A stretch of DNA of 38,101 nucleotides from Apostichopus californicus. Taxonomy: Eukaryota; Echinodermata; Holothuroidea; Aspidochirotida; Stichopodidae. The DNA lies in the NCBI GenBank assembly GCA_020650975.1, contig JAIPMN010076372.1, positions 3,182 through 41,282 on the forward strand. Direction: 5' to 3'. A model generated the notes under the pieces. The model searched no databases, had not been told where the DNA came from, and worked only from the letters and a program-made list of their open reading frames with translations. Position numbers and translations under genes: made by a program. Positions 9,750-19,238 of the stretch are shown here, piece by piece; positions within the stretch are counted from its first letter, which is position 1, and every line of letters starts with the position of its first letter.

Positions 9750-11735
9750 TCGACCTCGGTCGACCATTATCATCTTAAAGGGTAGGAGAAGTTGGCTGGA
9801 CAATGACCTGGCGTCGAGATATCCAGTCATTTCTGTCTTCCAAAATGGTTGCTAGCTCAGACGTACTTTCAGCCCTACTGTCCTGTAGTAGGAAATGCTG
9901 GAAGATTTTATGCGTTGCACTAGAGGTACCATGTTTTGTCTCTCAGAGAATGAACTTGTTGGCTGCTTCTTCTGGGTATCGGTGTTAGTGACCAGCTGCT
10001 CTAAGTCTTCGTTCTCTGATTTTCATGGACACCTTTGGAAGATCGCCATAAAGGTTTGTTGGGTATATTCTGTTTCCAACTAATATTAAGAGCGTCCTTA
10101 TAAATCTTGCGTAACAACCGTCCATGTTACTTTCCAGTTGCTTGGTAATAGTCCATGTTTCAGAACCATAATCGCTCAACTAGAGTCACAAAAACGTTAA
10201 CTTTTGTTTCTCTAGGGAGTCCCGATTTCCAGATCTTACTTAGCTTGTTGACAGCTTGTAATAGTTGGCCCTTGCGTACATGAATGTCCTGCTTTATAGT
10301 GGCTGCTTCCCAAGCTCCCAGGTACTTGAAGTCATTGACTGGCTCGTGGGTTTGAGTGGTAGATTGGTTGGTTGAAGCTCATGTAATTCGTTTTCTTGGA
10401 ACTGATTTTAGGTCAAACCTTCTCAGCCTCTATTTCTAGTGCAAGAAGAAGTTCCTGGGCCTGTTCAGTAGTATATAATAGAAGTGCCATGTCATCAGCA
10501 AAGCCGAGATCTGTGATGGTCTGTTTTTCAAATTTCCTGGATTGCCTTGGTTTGATTGTGAATCCAAGTTCCTTAGTTTTATCAGGAGGGATCGCTTGAC
10601 GGAGGTAGTAATCTAGAACAATGATGAAGATGAATGGAGCGAGTGTATCCCCTTGAAGAACACCCGCTTGATGTTAAACTCTCTGTGTCACCATCAGGTG
10701 AACTATCTTTTGCAAGAGTGGTGGCATACATGCAGTCCACAGCTGCAACTATCTCAAATGGAATTCCATAAGCAGAAAATATATTGCACAACTGCCCCCT
10801 ATGCATGCTGTCAAAGGCTTTGCGAAAGTCGATAAAGGTTAGTATGGCAGGAAGCTTGCGTGCCCGGATTCCTTCTAACATTCGGCGAATGGCCAGAAAT
10901 TATACTACAGTTCCTCTCTCCCTTTGCGAAATCCATTTTGGTTGAATCTCAAAAGTGGGTCGAGGTAATCTCGAATGCGATTCAGTTTGATTGTGTTGTA
11001 TGTCTTGCTGATTATGAAGGTTAGACTGATGCCTCTGTAGATATCAGGATTGCTTAGGTACCTGACTTAGGAATATAAATTAATTTGACTTATTCCACTG
11101 TTCTGCGACAGTTATAAAAAGAAACTTTCATGACAGAAATGGAGAATGATGTCTTGGATATAGTAGTACTTGATTACTTCAGCAGGTATTCCATCTTCAC
11201 CACAGGCCTTGCCATTTTTAGGTTGGTTGATGGCCACCTGAAGTTCATCCACATGGAATGGGTCTGTACGTATTGGTAGTTCGGCGTACACTTGTTGTAT
11301 GTCTTCATCTTCCATTGATACTGTGGGGGGGGGGGGGGTTACCAAACAGGTTTTGAATGTGATATACCAGTTGTCAAGTCTTAGTGTTGTTGTGTTCTGC
11401 CTTTCACTTGTCCTTCATTCATTCTTCCAGATAGTTTGCTTTTTGATTTCCAAGATGATAACATATTTCCACTTTTACTCTCTACTTCAATTTCATGAAT
11501 GTGTCTATCAAGGAAGTCTTGATTAGCTGCTAGATATGCCTTGTCCAATGTTTCCTTAGCTTTTTTCAGTGATTGTTTAGTTTCAGAAGGTGTTTTGTTC
11601 TGAAGCATCTTTAAGCTTTGTTCTTGCAACATCCACTCTTTTGTCTTCACTTGCGAGAGTTTCTTGTATCGCTTCTTTATTGGTAGCAGTTTTGAGACAG
11701 TCTCTTTGTTTGCTTCCACAAGTTGGTGTGTCTTG
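9668..11735 (-). mobile_element. 5'-truncated RTE-like LINE with broken reverse transcriptase
   Basis: Read on the minus strand, pieces of a LINE polyprotein appear in order but in different frames. They are a linker region (about 11735-11390); an RT entry block with DELQVAINQPKNGKACGEDG (around 11230); the RT catalytic block LTFIDFRKAFDSMHR (around 10830); the catalytic FADD within DLGFADDMALL (10491-10502); and a C-terminal YGSETWTITKQLE...LYGDLPKVS region (about 10010-10165). The (GAT)n tail ends it. The endonuclease half is missing and there are several frameshifts, so it is dead. It splits the 280-bp satellite; block 2 has the unbroken arrangement. I see no clear target duplication. Confidence 0.88.
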
Positions 11736-12516
11736 CAATTGATATCATTCATATTTATGAGGAGGCGGGACTGAGCGTTATTTTTGAAACATAAGTTTGT
11801 ATGTACAATAACTAGACAGAAGAATGATTGACCAATAACATATTTGGTGGATGGGTGGTCCATACCAATAAGATAAACCCTATTGATTTTGGTGCTCATA
11901 TCATTAATATTAATGAGGTCAAAGGATCAAACGTATAAATTTCACATTGCAATAACTTAACAACCAGTTGAAGTTTCTTCAAACTTGTTATGTTGAAAGT
12001 GGTAGATGACTTATACATGCTGTTTGGTCGTGCAATTGATATCATGCATATTAATGTTGGACTGAGCATTATTCTCGTAACAGAAGTTTGTATGCACAAT
12101 AAGTTGACATTATAATGATTGATCAATAACATTATTGGTTGATGGTGGTCCATAAAATTACCAATTACATACATCCTATTGATTTTGGTGCTCGCATCAT
12201 GAATATTAATGTGGTCAAAGGGTCTTAACTTGGCAGCTCCAAGTTGGAATTTCTTCAAACTTGGTATGGTGAAATTGGTAGATGACCTTTACATGCTGAT
12301 GTGTCTTGCAATTTATATTGTTGAGTTGGAGCTGAGCGTTATTTTTGTAACATATGTTTGTATGCACAATAGGTAGACAAGGGAATGATTGATCAATATT
12401 ATATTTGGTGGATGGGAGGTCCATAATGATTTTTGGTAGGTAGCCTACATATGGCGATGTGTGTTGCAATTAATAACAAGTGTATTAATAAGAAGGTGTG
12501 GCTTTGCAGTATTGAG
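11736..12516. repeat. Roughly 280-bp satellite family, right part in block 1
   Basis: This continues the array broken by the LINE. The landmark GCAATTGATATCAT or a variant recurs near 11737, 12030, 12305 and 12464. The last unit, TGTGTTGCAATTAATAACAA then GTGTGGCTTTGCAGTATTGAGG, matches 23975-24035 of block 2 up to the point where the block 2 insertion starts. Non-coding. Confidence 0.75.
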
Positions 12517-14021
12517 GTTACAATTTTGTAGGATTAATAACTTCACAAGGAGTGAGCGGGTGAAACTTATTGTTTTTGGTGTTCATGTATTAACTAAAGA
12601 TGAGTTTGCTGGGTGAGGGATTTTACATCAAATTGCAGTTACGTATGTGGAAACGATATGTATGGTCTTCAAAATTGGATTATTGATATTTGTAGGTAGC
12701 AGACACATGCTAATATGTACTACAAATGGTTCATGCATATTTATGCAGTGCTCTGGCTAGCATTGACTTGTTAACAACAATTTGTACACATGACTTAAAC
12801 ATCAAATATGGAGAAAAATTTTGTTTGTTGGGTTTTTCCATTAATTTGGGAGTTTACATACCTACTATAACCCATCCAAAATTGACCACGAAATTGACAT
12901 TTTGGGTAGTCACGTTACATGTACCTCTGGAATGTCTGAAAAAAGAGATCGACCCAAAGGAGCCTCTGTTCACCGTGTGACGTCATATTTGGTAAACCGA
13001 GAAAATCAAACGTAAGGTACTACTCAAGGAGGCATCGTTTACATAGCGGAGTGTCAATAGGTACGTACGGTACAATATGCTGTAGAACATGCAAGCAGCT
13101 TGCCGATTCTGTAATACGATTTGATCGCAAGATACCGCAAACTGAACAGAAGAATAGACCTAAAAGATGCCTCATAAAACGAATTCATGGATTCTGCTGT
13201 CATGATATTGGTATTGCTATTGTTTCTTGCTTGTTGTGTATTGTTTTGTCGTTTTTATCATGTGGAATTTGTATTTACTATACTCGAAGGTGGGTTAGAA
13301 GCCTTTGTATTGGAAATCTGTAGTATAAATCAATCAATGATACAGTAGTACAGTAGTACACAGGCACAACCCTATATTTGAAGTATTTGTCAGACTTGCA
13401 AATAAAATGTCTTGCAGTACCCAGTATCACTTGATATTCAACTATTATAAATTACTAATTTGGGGGAAATTCGTAGCATCACAGGTTGAAAGAATGTAGT
13501 TCAACTATCCTAATAATAAGTGATTCTTGTAGAAAAAAAAACAAAGAAAAGGAAATTAGTCAAATTTAGTAAAGAGTAACTCAAAAAATTAGCTAAGATA
13601 AACTTAAGTTAAAGGGAATGGATGTTAGTGAATCTAACCTACAACCATTATGTCACGCACACTACATGTCATTAAGTTAAAGCAATATAAAGTATATAAA
13701 TGATTGATGTTTCGACTACGTACATTTACTAACTTATATGTATGGATGTTATTCTCCCAAGCCATTAACTAATGCTGACTAACATCAAGGACAATTTCAA
13801 AAGACGGGGCACTCTCTACCAAGAAACTGTTAACATTAACAATCATGTGGTTTCATTTGGTAAAACAAAGTGCTCGTCATAATATAAACTATATACTGCA
13901 ACAATTAAAACAGGGATAAAAGCAGGAGTGTTTGATGTTTGGCAATTGAATATATATAAATGCCTGATGTAAAGTAATATGTTCTCTTCTTGTCACTGTA
14001 TGTTTTTTCGCCCAACAATGT
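12517..14021. other. Block 1 spacer, mostly not shared with block 2
   Basis: 12517-12723 is absent from block 2, where the 24036-30522 insertion lies. 12724-12797 matches 30524-30597 (GGTTCATGCATATTTAT, CTCTGGCTAGCATT). From about 12798 to 14021 the two blocks share nothing I can align, so at least one further insertion or deletion occurred. A palindromic TGACGTCA (CRE-type word) lies near 12979. No RNA gene is seen. Confidence 0.5.
13051..13323 (+). CDS. Uncertain small ORF with a membrane-like segment
   Basis: This is a 90-codon open frame with no in-frame ATG near its start (GTG at the 5' limit). It has a cysteine pair region ICCRTCKQL, a basic stretch, and then a hydrophobic segment IAIVSCLLCIVLSFLSCGI followed by YYTRRW, which could be a transmembrane helix. 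It has no recognisable family, no clear splice sites and no counterpart in block 2. It may simply be chance; I list it because it is the only membrane-like peptide in this spacer. Confidence 0.15.
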   Translation: MSIGTYGTICCRTCKQLADSVIRFDRKIPQTEQKNRPKRCLIKRIHGFCCHDIGIAIVSCLLCIVLSFLSCGICIYYTRRWVRSLCIGNL

Positions 14022-14336
14022 GACTCCAGCTGATTAATGTGCTGTATAGACATAATGTTCCATGTTGGCCCTATTTTAGCCACTCAGAGAAGTCACCACT
14101 ACCATTAACACGATCCACAAAGAAACATCAACTTTCAACGACCCGAAACTATCTAACGTCGGTTTGCCCATATGGGATCCACTGCTATTCTACGTGGAAA
14201 TGCCTGTTTGATGTGAATATGGGCAGAAAGGACATCACTCCATGTGATCAAAGATGGTTACCCATGCTAGTCCGACTGTCTCCCTTGTACATTACAACCC
14301 GAATACAACCTGTACAGGGCCAATATGTGTGTGATG
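14022..14336. repeat. Block 1 segment duplicated at 31737-32125
   Basis: CAATGTGACTCCAGCTGA near 14018, CCATGTTGGCCCTATTT, TGGAAATGCCTGTTTGATGT and ACAGGGCCAATATGTGTGTG recur in the same order at 31733-32125. The two copies are about 80-85 percent identical. The reading frame at 14039-14347 is not conserved between them, so this is non-coding duplicated DNA. In this copy it ends at the hAT insertion. Confidence 0.85.
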
Positions 14337-15159
14337 CAGGGTCTTAGCTAGCGATGCGTCTCGCCGTCTTTGAGACGGCCAGATCGAAATGAAAGACGGC
14401 CGAATTTGAGTGGGATGGCTTTTGAGACGCCAATTAATGGCTCTGTCTAGCCTCCCAATTTAACGTAACTATTAGTTATTTGCATGTACTGCTCAGTCAA
14501 CGGGCGCCGCACGTTTAAAATGAAAAAAATAACAGCTTGGTTTGTACGTTCACTCACACACGAATTAATACAGTCCAGTCAACAACACAATATGAAAACC
14601 CACACTCAATAGCCAACCACCTAGCTATCTAAAAATATATCGTTTCGTCGCGTGATCATTTTCGCACACCCGTGTATTTGTATTTTTTTCCTCCTAGCTA
14701 GGTGTTGTGTATCACGGTACTGTGGAAAGAGTGAGCTAATATTGACAGCTCCTGCGATGTTTTCCTAATATTACCTAAAAGGCAGGAGGGAAAAGTTTTG
14801 CGTCGTAGTAACGACCATGCAGTCTGTCTAGTTACAAAATGGCGCGAAATTTCCGATTAATTTATATTAATGTGATATTGCGCGGGTTCGAGAAACCATT
14901 TGTCAAGGCAATACAATAGGATGTATGCAACACAAGCGATCTTGCTTCGCAGTTAGTATGATTGTTACCATGGTAATATATGAAGGCATGAGCTTTTTGC
15001 GCGGATTTCCTTGTTTTTTTTCTACCTCCGAAATTTACACCTCTCAATTTCCGTGAATTTCTAACAACAGCGTTACTGTATCATTTGATCCGTCATTCAC
15101 ATATTTTTCATTACCGATGCATATCTAACCTGCAGAGGGACAAAAACTTTTATCCTAAC

Positions 15160-16133
15160 TAGTGTTTGAACGGGTTATCCGGGTACCAGCCCGACGCGAT
15201 ACTACCCGGTTCCTAATTTATTACCTACGCAAAGTGTGATTTTTTTTTGGCAAACCGATGGTTAGGCAGATTTCCCATTGACTTAGTGTGGTGTTAGGCT
15301 ACCATGTGGTGGAAGATAACGCAATAACGAAAGTATTCCATGGATATCTTATAACTGCGTCACAATTTCAGCAGTATAGGCTAGATTTCCCCTATTGACT
15401 TAGTGTGGTGTTAGGCAACCATGTGGTCGAACGTCACAGCAATAATGAAAATATCCATGGATATCTTATAACTGCATCACAATTTCAGCGAATAAACAGA
15501 TGGTTAGGCCTAGCTAGATTTATCATTGACTTTGTGTGGTGTTAGGCTACCATGTGGAAGAAATTATTATTTATTCATTCGTTTATTTCATGGAAGGAAA
15601 GGCTGACAGGGAATTTTACAAGATGTTTACGGATTATAGGCGGGAAACTAAAAAATAATAATCGCAAGTGGCTGTTTACTAATCTAAAAAAAATGCGATC
15701 AAACTGCGCGAACCGCGCAGCTAATGCGAACCCTGGGCCTGCATAATAGATAGTAGTAGTAACAACTGTTTAAGAGCTAAATTGGATATTTATATGGTCT
15801 GATCCAATAGAGGTGGATAGCAAGCATAAGCAGTGGCGGCAGTGCGATGTTAGTAGGAATGTTAATTATATGAAGTTATTAACAAGTTAATGAAAGAAAA
15901 AAAAAGCAAATAGAAATTATTGAGGAAGGTTTTTGTACCATATCTTACACCTACGTTTTTGAACATGAAAACATTGTCAGTAGAGAATATGATTCATTTA
16001 TAATAGCATCCAATATGTCATTTCTTGAAAATCGTGATACACGGGGGTAAACAATTTTTCCGGGTACCCGGATACCCGACGGGTAACGGCTCTCGGGTAC
16101 CCGGTTCCCGATTTTTGGACCGTGTAAACACTA
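15160..16133. mobile_element. Nested hAT-like element inside the larger hAT element
   Basis: The left end TAGTGTTTGAACGGGTTATC and the right end (inverse: TAGTGTTTACACGGTCC) share the outer TAGTGTTT and an inner CCGGGTACC block. The flanks ATCCTAAC (15152-15159) and TTCCTAAC (16134-16141) agree in 7 of 8 bases, fitting an old 8-bp duplication. The length is 974 bp and it is non-coding. The TIRs are GC-rich and contain further CGGGTACCCGG palindromes that could form hairpins. Confidence 0.7.
15261..15560. repeat. Tandem repeat within the nested element, about 125 bp
   Basis: GACTTAGTGTGGTGTTAGGC followed by ACCATGTGG recurs near 15280, 15395 and 15530. CCATGGATATCTTATAACTG follows in the first two units. 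About two and a half diverged copies are present, and they fill the left half of the nested element. Confidence 0.8.
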
Positions 16134-17185
16134 TTCCTAACACACTGTAGCATACGCAAACTGGAGCTTATACCGCAAGTTTTTCTCTGGATTTTCATAA
16201 CGTTCCCAACATTATTGCAACGATATTTTCATAAATTTCCCATGATTTTCAATATTTTAGTATCATTAGAGTAGGGACAATTGAGCAGAAGTCTAGTGCT
16301 GTAGCTGCTGACTATTATTCCAGATTAAAACAGACCATTGTGTACATTTTATGAACAGTAACATTTTAAGTATGGGTCGCCATGATTGAAAGAATCAAGT
16401 AGGGTGAAAACGACAGGCTAGTCATGTGGCTTCAGTGTGCACATTTTGGTGTGAAACTTTGCTTTTGAGTGTTTTAATCAATTTAAAAATCTTTATAAAC
16501 TAGGCACCAAAATGTTGTCTTTAAACCTCGAATATCTCAGAGCTTCCAGGGGCTTCAACCCCTGTATCCCAACCGGGGAGTTGTCCATGGACCCTACCAC
16601 AGGCCCTAAGGCAGGCCCATGGACCCCACCTATAACTGTGTCGCGCTGCGTGCTGACTGACGCCCTCGGCGTTAGTATAGTATCACCCACAAAGTTCAGT
16701 GATTTTTTTTTACCCCAGGCTCATACCTGTATATGGATGACATTAACAGAATAAAGGCATATACTTAACAAGATACACAGTAGGCTATTTTATAGTACAT
16801 AACACAAATAATTCCACAAGATATTGTTTAAACTTTTTGGTGCTCAAATTCTTTGAAATATATCAATTACTATAAGCTTTTTTCATGGTGCACTTTTGCA
16901 CCTAGTGTTTTATAGCATATTTTATGTTTGAATGCCCCAAAAAATTATGATGGCTTAGGTGTTTTCACAGCTTTCTAAGCATACTTTTTACCCCAATTGT
17001 GTCAAATAAACCATTGATAGGGGCTGGGCTTCCAAGGGCCCTAAGGCGGGCCCCTGGACCCCACCCGTTATAGGCTTTGCGCTCGCGCAAGTGCGCCTGC
17101 GGCGCCAGATGGATAGTCTCCCTGAGCACTCAGTAACAGATGAGACACCCTATTTGAAATTTCTGGCTAAGACCCTGGTGTGATG

Positions 17186-18430
17186 ACTGGTATACTCAGG
17201 GTATTTTAGAAAAGTATTGTTGTTTGATTGTTTTATTCAGTAACAGACTCATCCCTCTTTAAACAAGGGTGTCTTTGCAGAATGAATATTCTATAACATA
17301 GTTCCGCTTTTTTTGTCCCTGTGTAAATTGTGCTTAGTAAAGAAAGCCATCAATTATATAATAGTTCTTTTCCAGAATTATCAAGATGGCAAATACCGCC
17401 ATCTTACATAATTGGAAAATAGTTAAAGGATGCGTTCTTTCTTCACCAAAGAAGCAACAAGTTTATTTGACCATTTATCTTGCAGTATCAGATCTACCCC
17501 CTCACTTGATAAACTAAAACCAAATTGATAGAACTGACATGAAGTTTTCTTGAATTTACTGTGAATCATATGACTTCCATTCAAAAACCTGCCTCAAGTA
17601 TTGTTGTTCTTTCATTTGGTTCGTGAATTTGGTATCCCAAGTCGATACATATTAGCGCATTGTTGATTGAACTGAAATGGTAACACTGCATTTTCTCTAC
17701 ATCACTATGCACACAAATATAGTATTAATAGTGACTTCTACTATCATGTTCATTAACATTGCATCCAGACAAGAGGTAAGTCAATTATATTTAAAATGTG
17801 TGTATTTTGTTCTGATTTTTATTCCCCTCTGAAATCACGGACAGAAGTACGTTAGTACATTGAGAGATATTGTAAGTATAATTCATCGTAACTGTTGCTA
17901 TGATTTTCTTTATAAACTTCTTCAGTAAATCTAATGTACAGATTACTTTTAATAATACATGTCAGCCATACAAGACATGTGCAATCTGACCTAACTATAG
18001 AGGAATATTGAAAGGACCACTAAACTATTTATCAGTGCTACAGATAAGAAAAGGAGGTCGACCTTACCAGTATAGCAAACAATAAATAAAACTTTTTTGA
18101 AACAATGGATTGTATATCATCATATATTATGGTCTCCTTGAGGAAACATAGTTAACTTTTATACTAATTGTACAGGGCAAAATGGCTAATGTGTATGAGT
18201 GTATTTCGTTGTATTGTTTCAGCTAATGCATTTCTAAGTTTATTGTATGGTTAAATTAGGATGCAAAACAAAACCAAAACAGTTAAATAAGGTATATAGA
18301 AATACCATTGATTCCAATGCATAGAAATACACCAGCCGCAAAGATAAATACAAGGCATAGCCAATACAACGTTCGGTTACAGTGGGTTGCAAGTACTCAT
18401 ACTTTCATAACATGTTTATTTGATGATATT
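17186..18430. repeat. Block 1 segment duplicated at 32126-33650
   Basis: Continuation of the duplication on the far side of the hAT insertion. ACTGGTATACTCAGGGTATT, GTAAATTGTGCTTAGTAAAG, GAACTGACATGA and GGTATCCCAAGTCGATA have close counterparts in block 2. It includes the remains of the 40-codon exon at 17739-17775. Apart from that I see no coding sequence. Confidence 0.85.
17739..17775 (+). pseudogene. Broken copy of the 40-codon NLR exon
   Basis: The last 37 nt of the exon found intact at 32796-32915 remain here, including the donor CAAGAG|GTAAGT. About 83 nt of exon plus the acceptor and adjacent intron are deleted: the sequence passes from intron text GTATTAATA straight into TACTATCATGTTCATT. 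The piece cannot be spliced in as a normal exon. Because the lost exon was exactly 40 codons with phase 0 on both sides, skipping it would not shift the reading frame from exon c (9226) to any following phase-0 exon. Confidence 0.8.
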
Positions 18431-18843
18431 TGCTCATCACTACTGATTGTGTTCATGGGCGTGTGTATGTAGGGAGGAGATGGCAGAAACCATTCCTGAA
18501 AAACTTAAGTGCTTTTGCTTACAAACTGTTAACATATCTGCGAGCAAGATAGAATAAGTCTCTAAAACAAAAGGCGTACAGGACTGTCCTAATTGGGAGG
18601 GGGGGGGGGGCGAAAAGTGTTCGCCCGCATTTGTGCTCTACCATTAAAATACATTTGTTTTAATAGTTCACTAACTGACTCCACTCGATTTACTATGCTG
18701 GTAATGACTAGAAGCCTAGCACTTATACTTGTGATGTGTTTTACAATTACAATTACTAATCGGGTATAGTATAGATGTGTATGTATCAACACTTGGTTTG
18801 GTCTCATCTTGCAAGTAAACTGTGATTACACTATGGTACTTAC

Positions 18844-18901
18844 CTTCACTCTTTAGACAAGAAAAGCAATCACGAATATATCTAGGACAATCATCAAACA
18901 T
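18844..18901 (-). CDS. Possible minus-strand first exon, block 1 copy
   Basis: On the minus strand an ATG at 18901 opens MFDDCPRYIRDCFSCLKSE and stops at a strong donor, GTGAAG|GTAAGT (58 nt, ending in phase 1). The block 2 counterpart at 34726-34783 keeps the ATG, length and donor. The two copies differ at seven bases, five of which change the residue, so there is no sign of strict constraint. The phase-1 end is the one needed by the NACHT exon type, but no minus-strand acceptor partner was found. It may be the start of a nested antisense gene or a remnant of another NLR. Confidence 0.35.
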
Positions 18902-18954
18902 GTCTGCTCAATACTTGTGTTTTTATTCAACCGTCCGGAAAACGACATAGTGAG

Positions 18955-18964
18955 TTTTATAAAA
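18955..18964 (-). promoter_or_regulatory. TATA-like palindrome upstream of the minus-strand exon
   Basis: TTTTATAAAA lies 54-63 bp upstream of the minus-strand ATG at 18901. It is kept at the corresponding place in block 2 (34838-34847). The spacing would allow a start about 30 bp downstream. The role is inferred from position only. Confidence 0.3.
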
Positions 18965-19238
18965 TTACCAGTCGGTGTCACATGTTTTTCTTTCAAATAA
19001 TCAACTACATCGTTTGAATAAGTAGCTTTATAAAGGGATTAATGTTAAACAAATATTAATTCGTTTCTCATAGTCTAGAGTATTCGTTACATTGTCACTT
19101 GTTGGGGTAGTTCATCGTTCTGTTTGGGGTATAGCAGCCCTTCCCACGACCTTAAACAGTCTAAACGCGATTTCAGAACAGTAGCAAGCGTAGCAACAAC
19201 ATATTCAAACTCAGATATTCGACTGAGACAAATGAAAT

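Larger units (their letters stand above)
14337..17177. mobile_element. hAT-like non-autonomous transposon with proven empty site
   Basis: The element begins CAGGGTCTTAGCTAG and ends CTGGCTAAGACCCTG, inverse repeats with one mismatch in 15. The flanking GTGTGATG at 14329-14336 and 17178-17185 is an exact 8-bp target duplication, the hallmark of hAT elements. The paralogous site in block 2 (32118-32125) carries a single GTGTGATG with no insertion. The 2,841-bp interior contains no transposase. It holds a nested element (15160-16133) and two GC-rich related blocks (about 16540-16680 and 17020-17110) sharing GGCCCTAAGGC and TGGACCCCACC. Confidence 0.92.
18830..19234. repeat. Block 1 segment duplicated at 34718-34969 plus 37618-37770
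   Basis: This is one of the best-conserved parts of the duplication: TCTAGGACAATCATCAAACA, AATAATCAACTACATCGTTT, TATAGTCTAGAGTA-like text, ACCTTAAACAGTCTAAAC and CAGTAGCAAGCGTAGCAACA. In block 2 it is split by the 34970-37617 element. In block 1 it is intact up to the left end of element B. Confidence 0.88.

Noticed and set aside
9621..9855. Poly-Asp and poly-Ser reading frames
   Set aside because: They are translations of the GAT/ATC microsatellite at the LINE tail, not genes.
11381..12469. Repeated minus-strand peptides such as PSTKYVIGQSF...VHTN
   Set aside because: They recur in every copy of the ~280-bp satellite in shifting contexts and are interrupted. The satellite explains them.
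14039..14347. 102-codon ORF as a host gene
   Set aside because: The duplicated copy at 31733-32130 does not keep the frame, and the ORF ends inside the hAT terminus.
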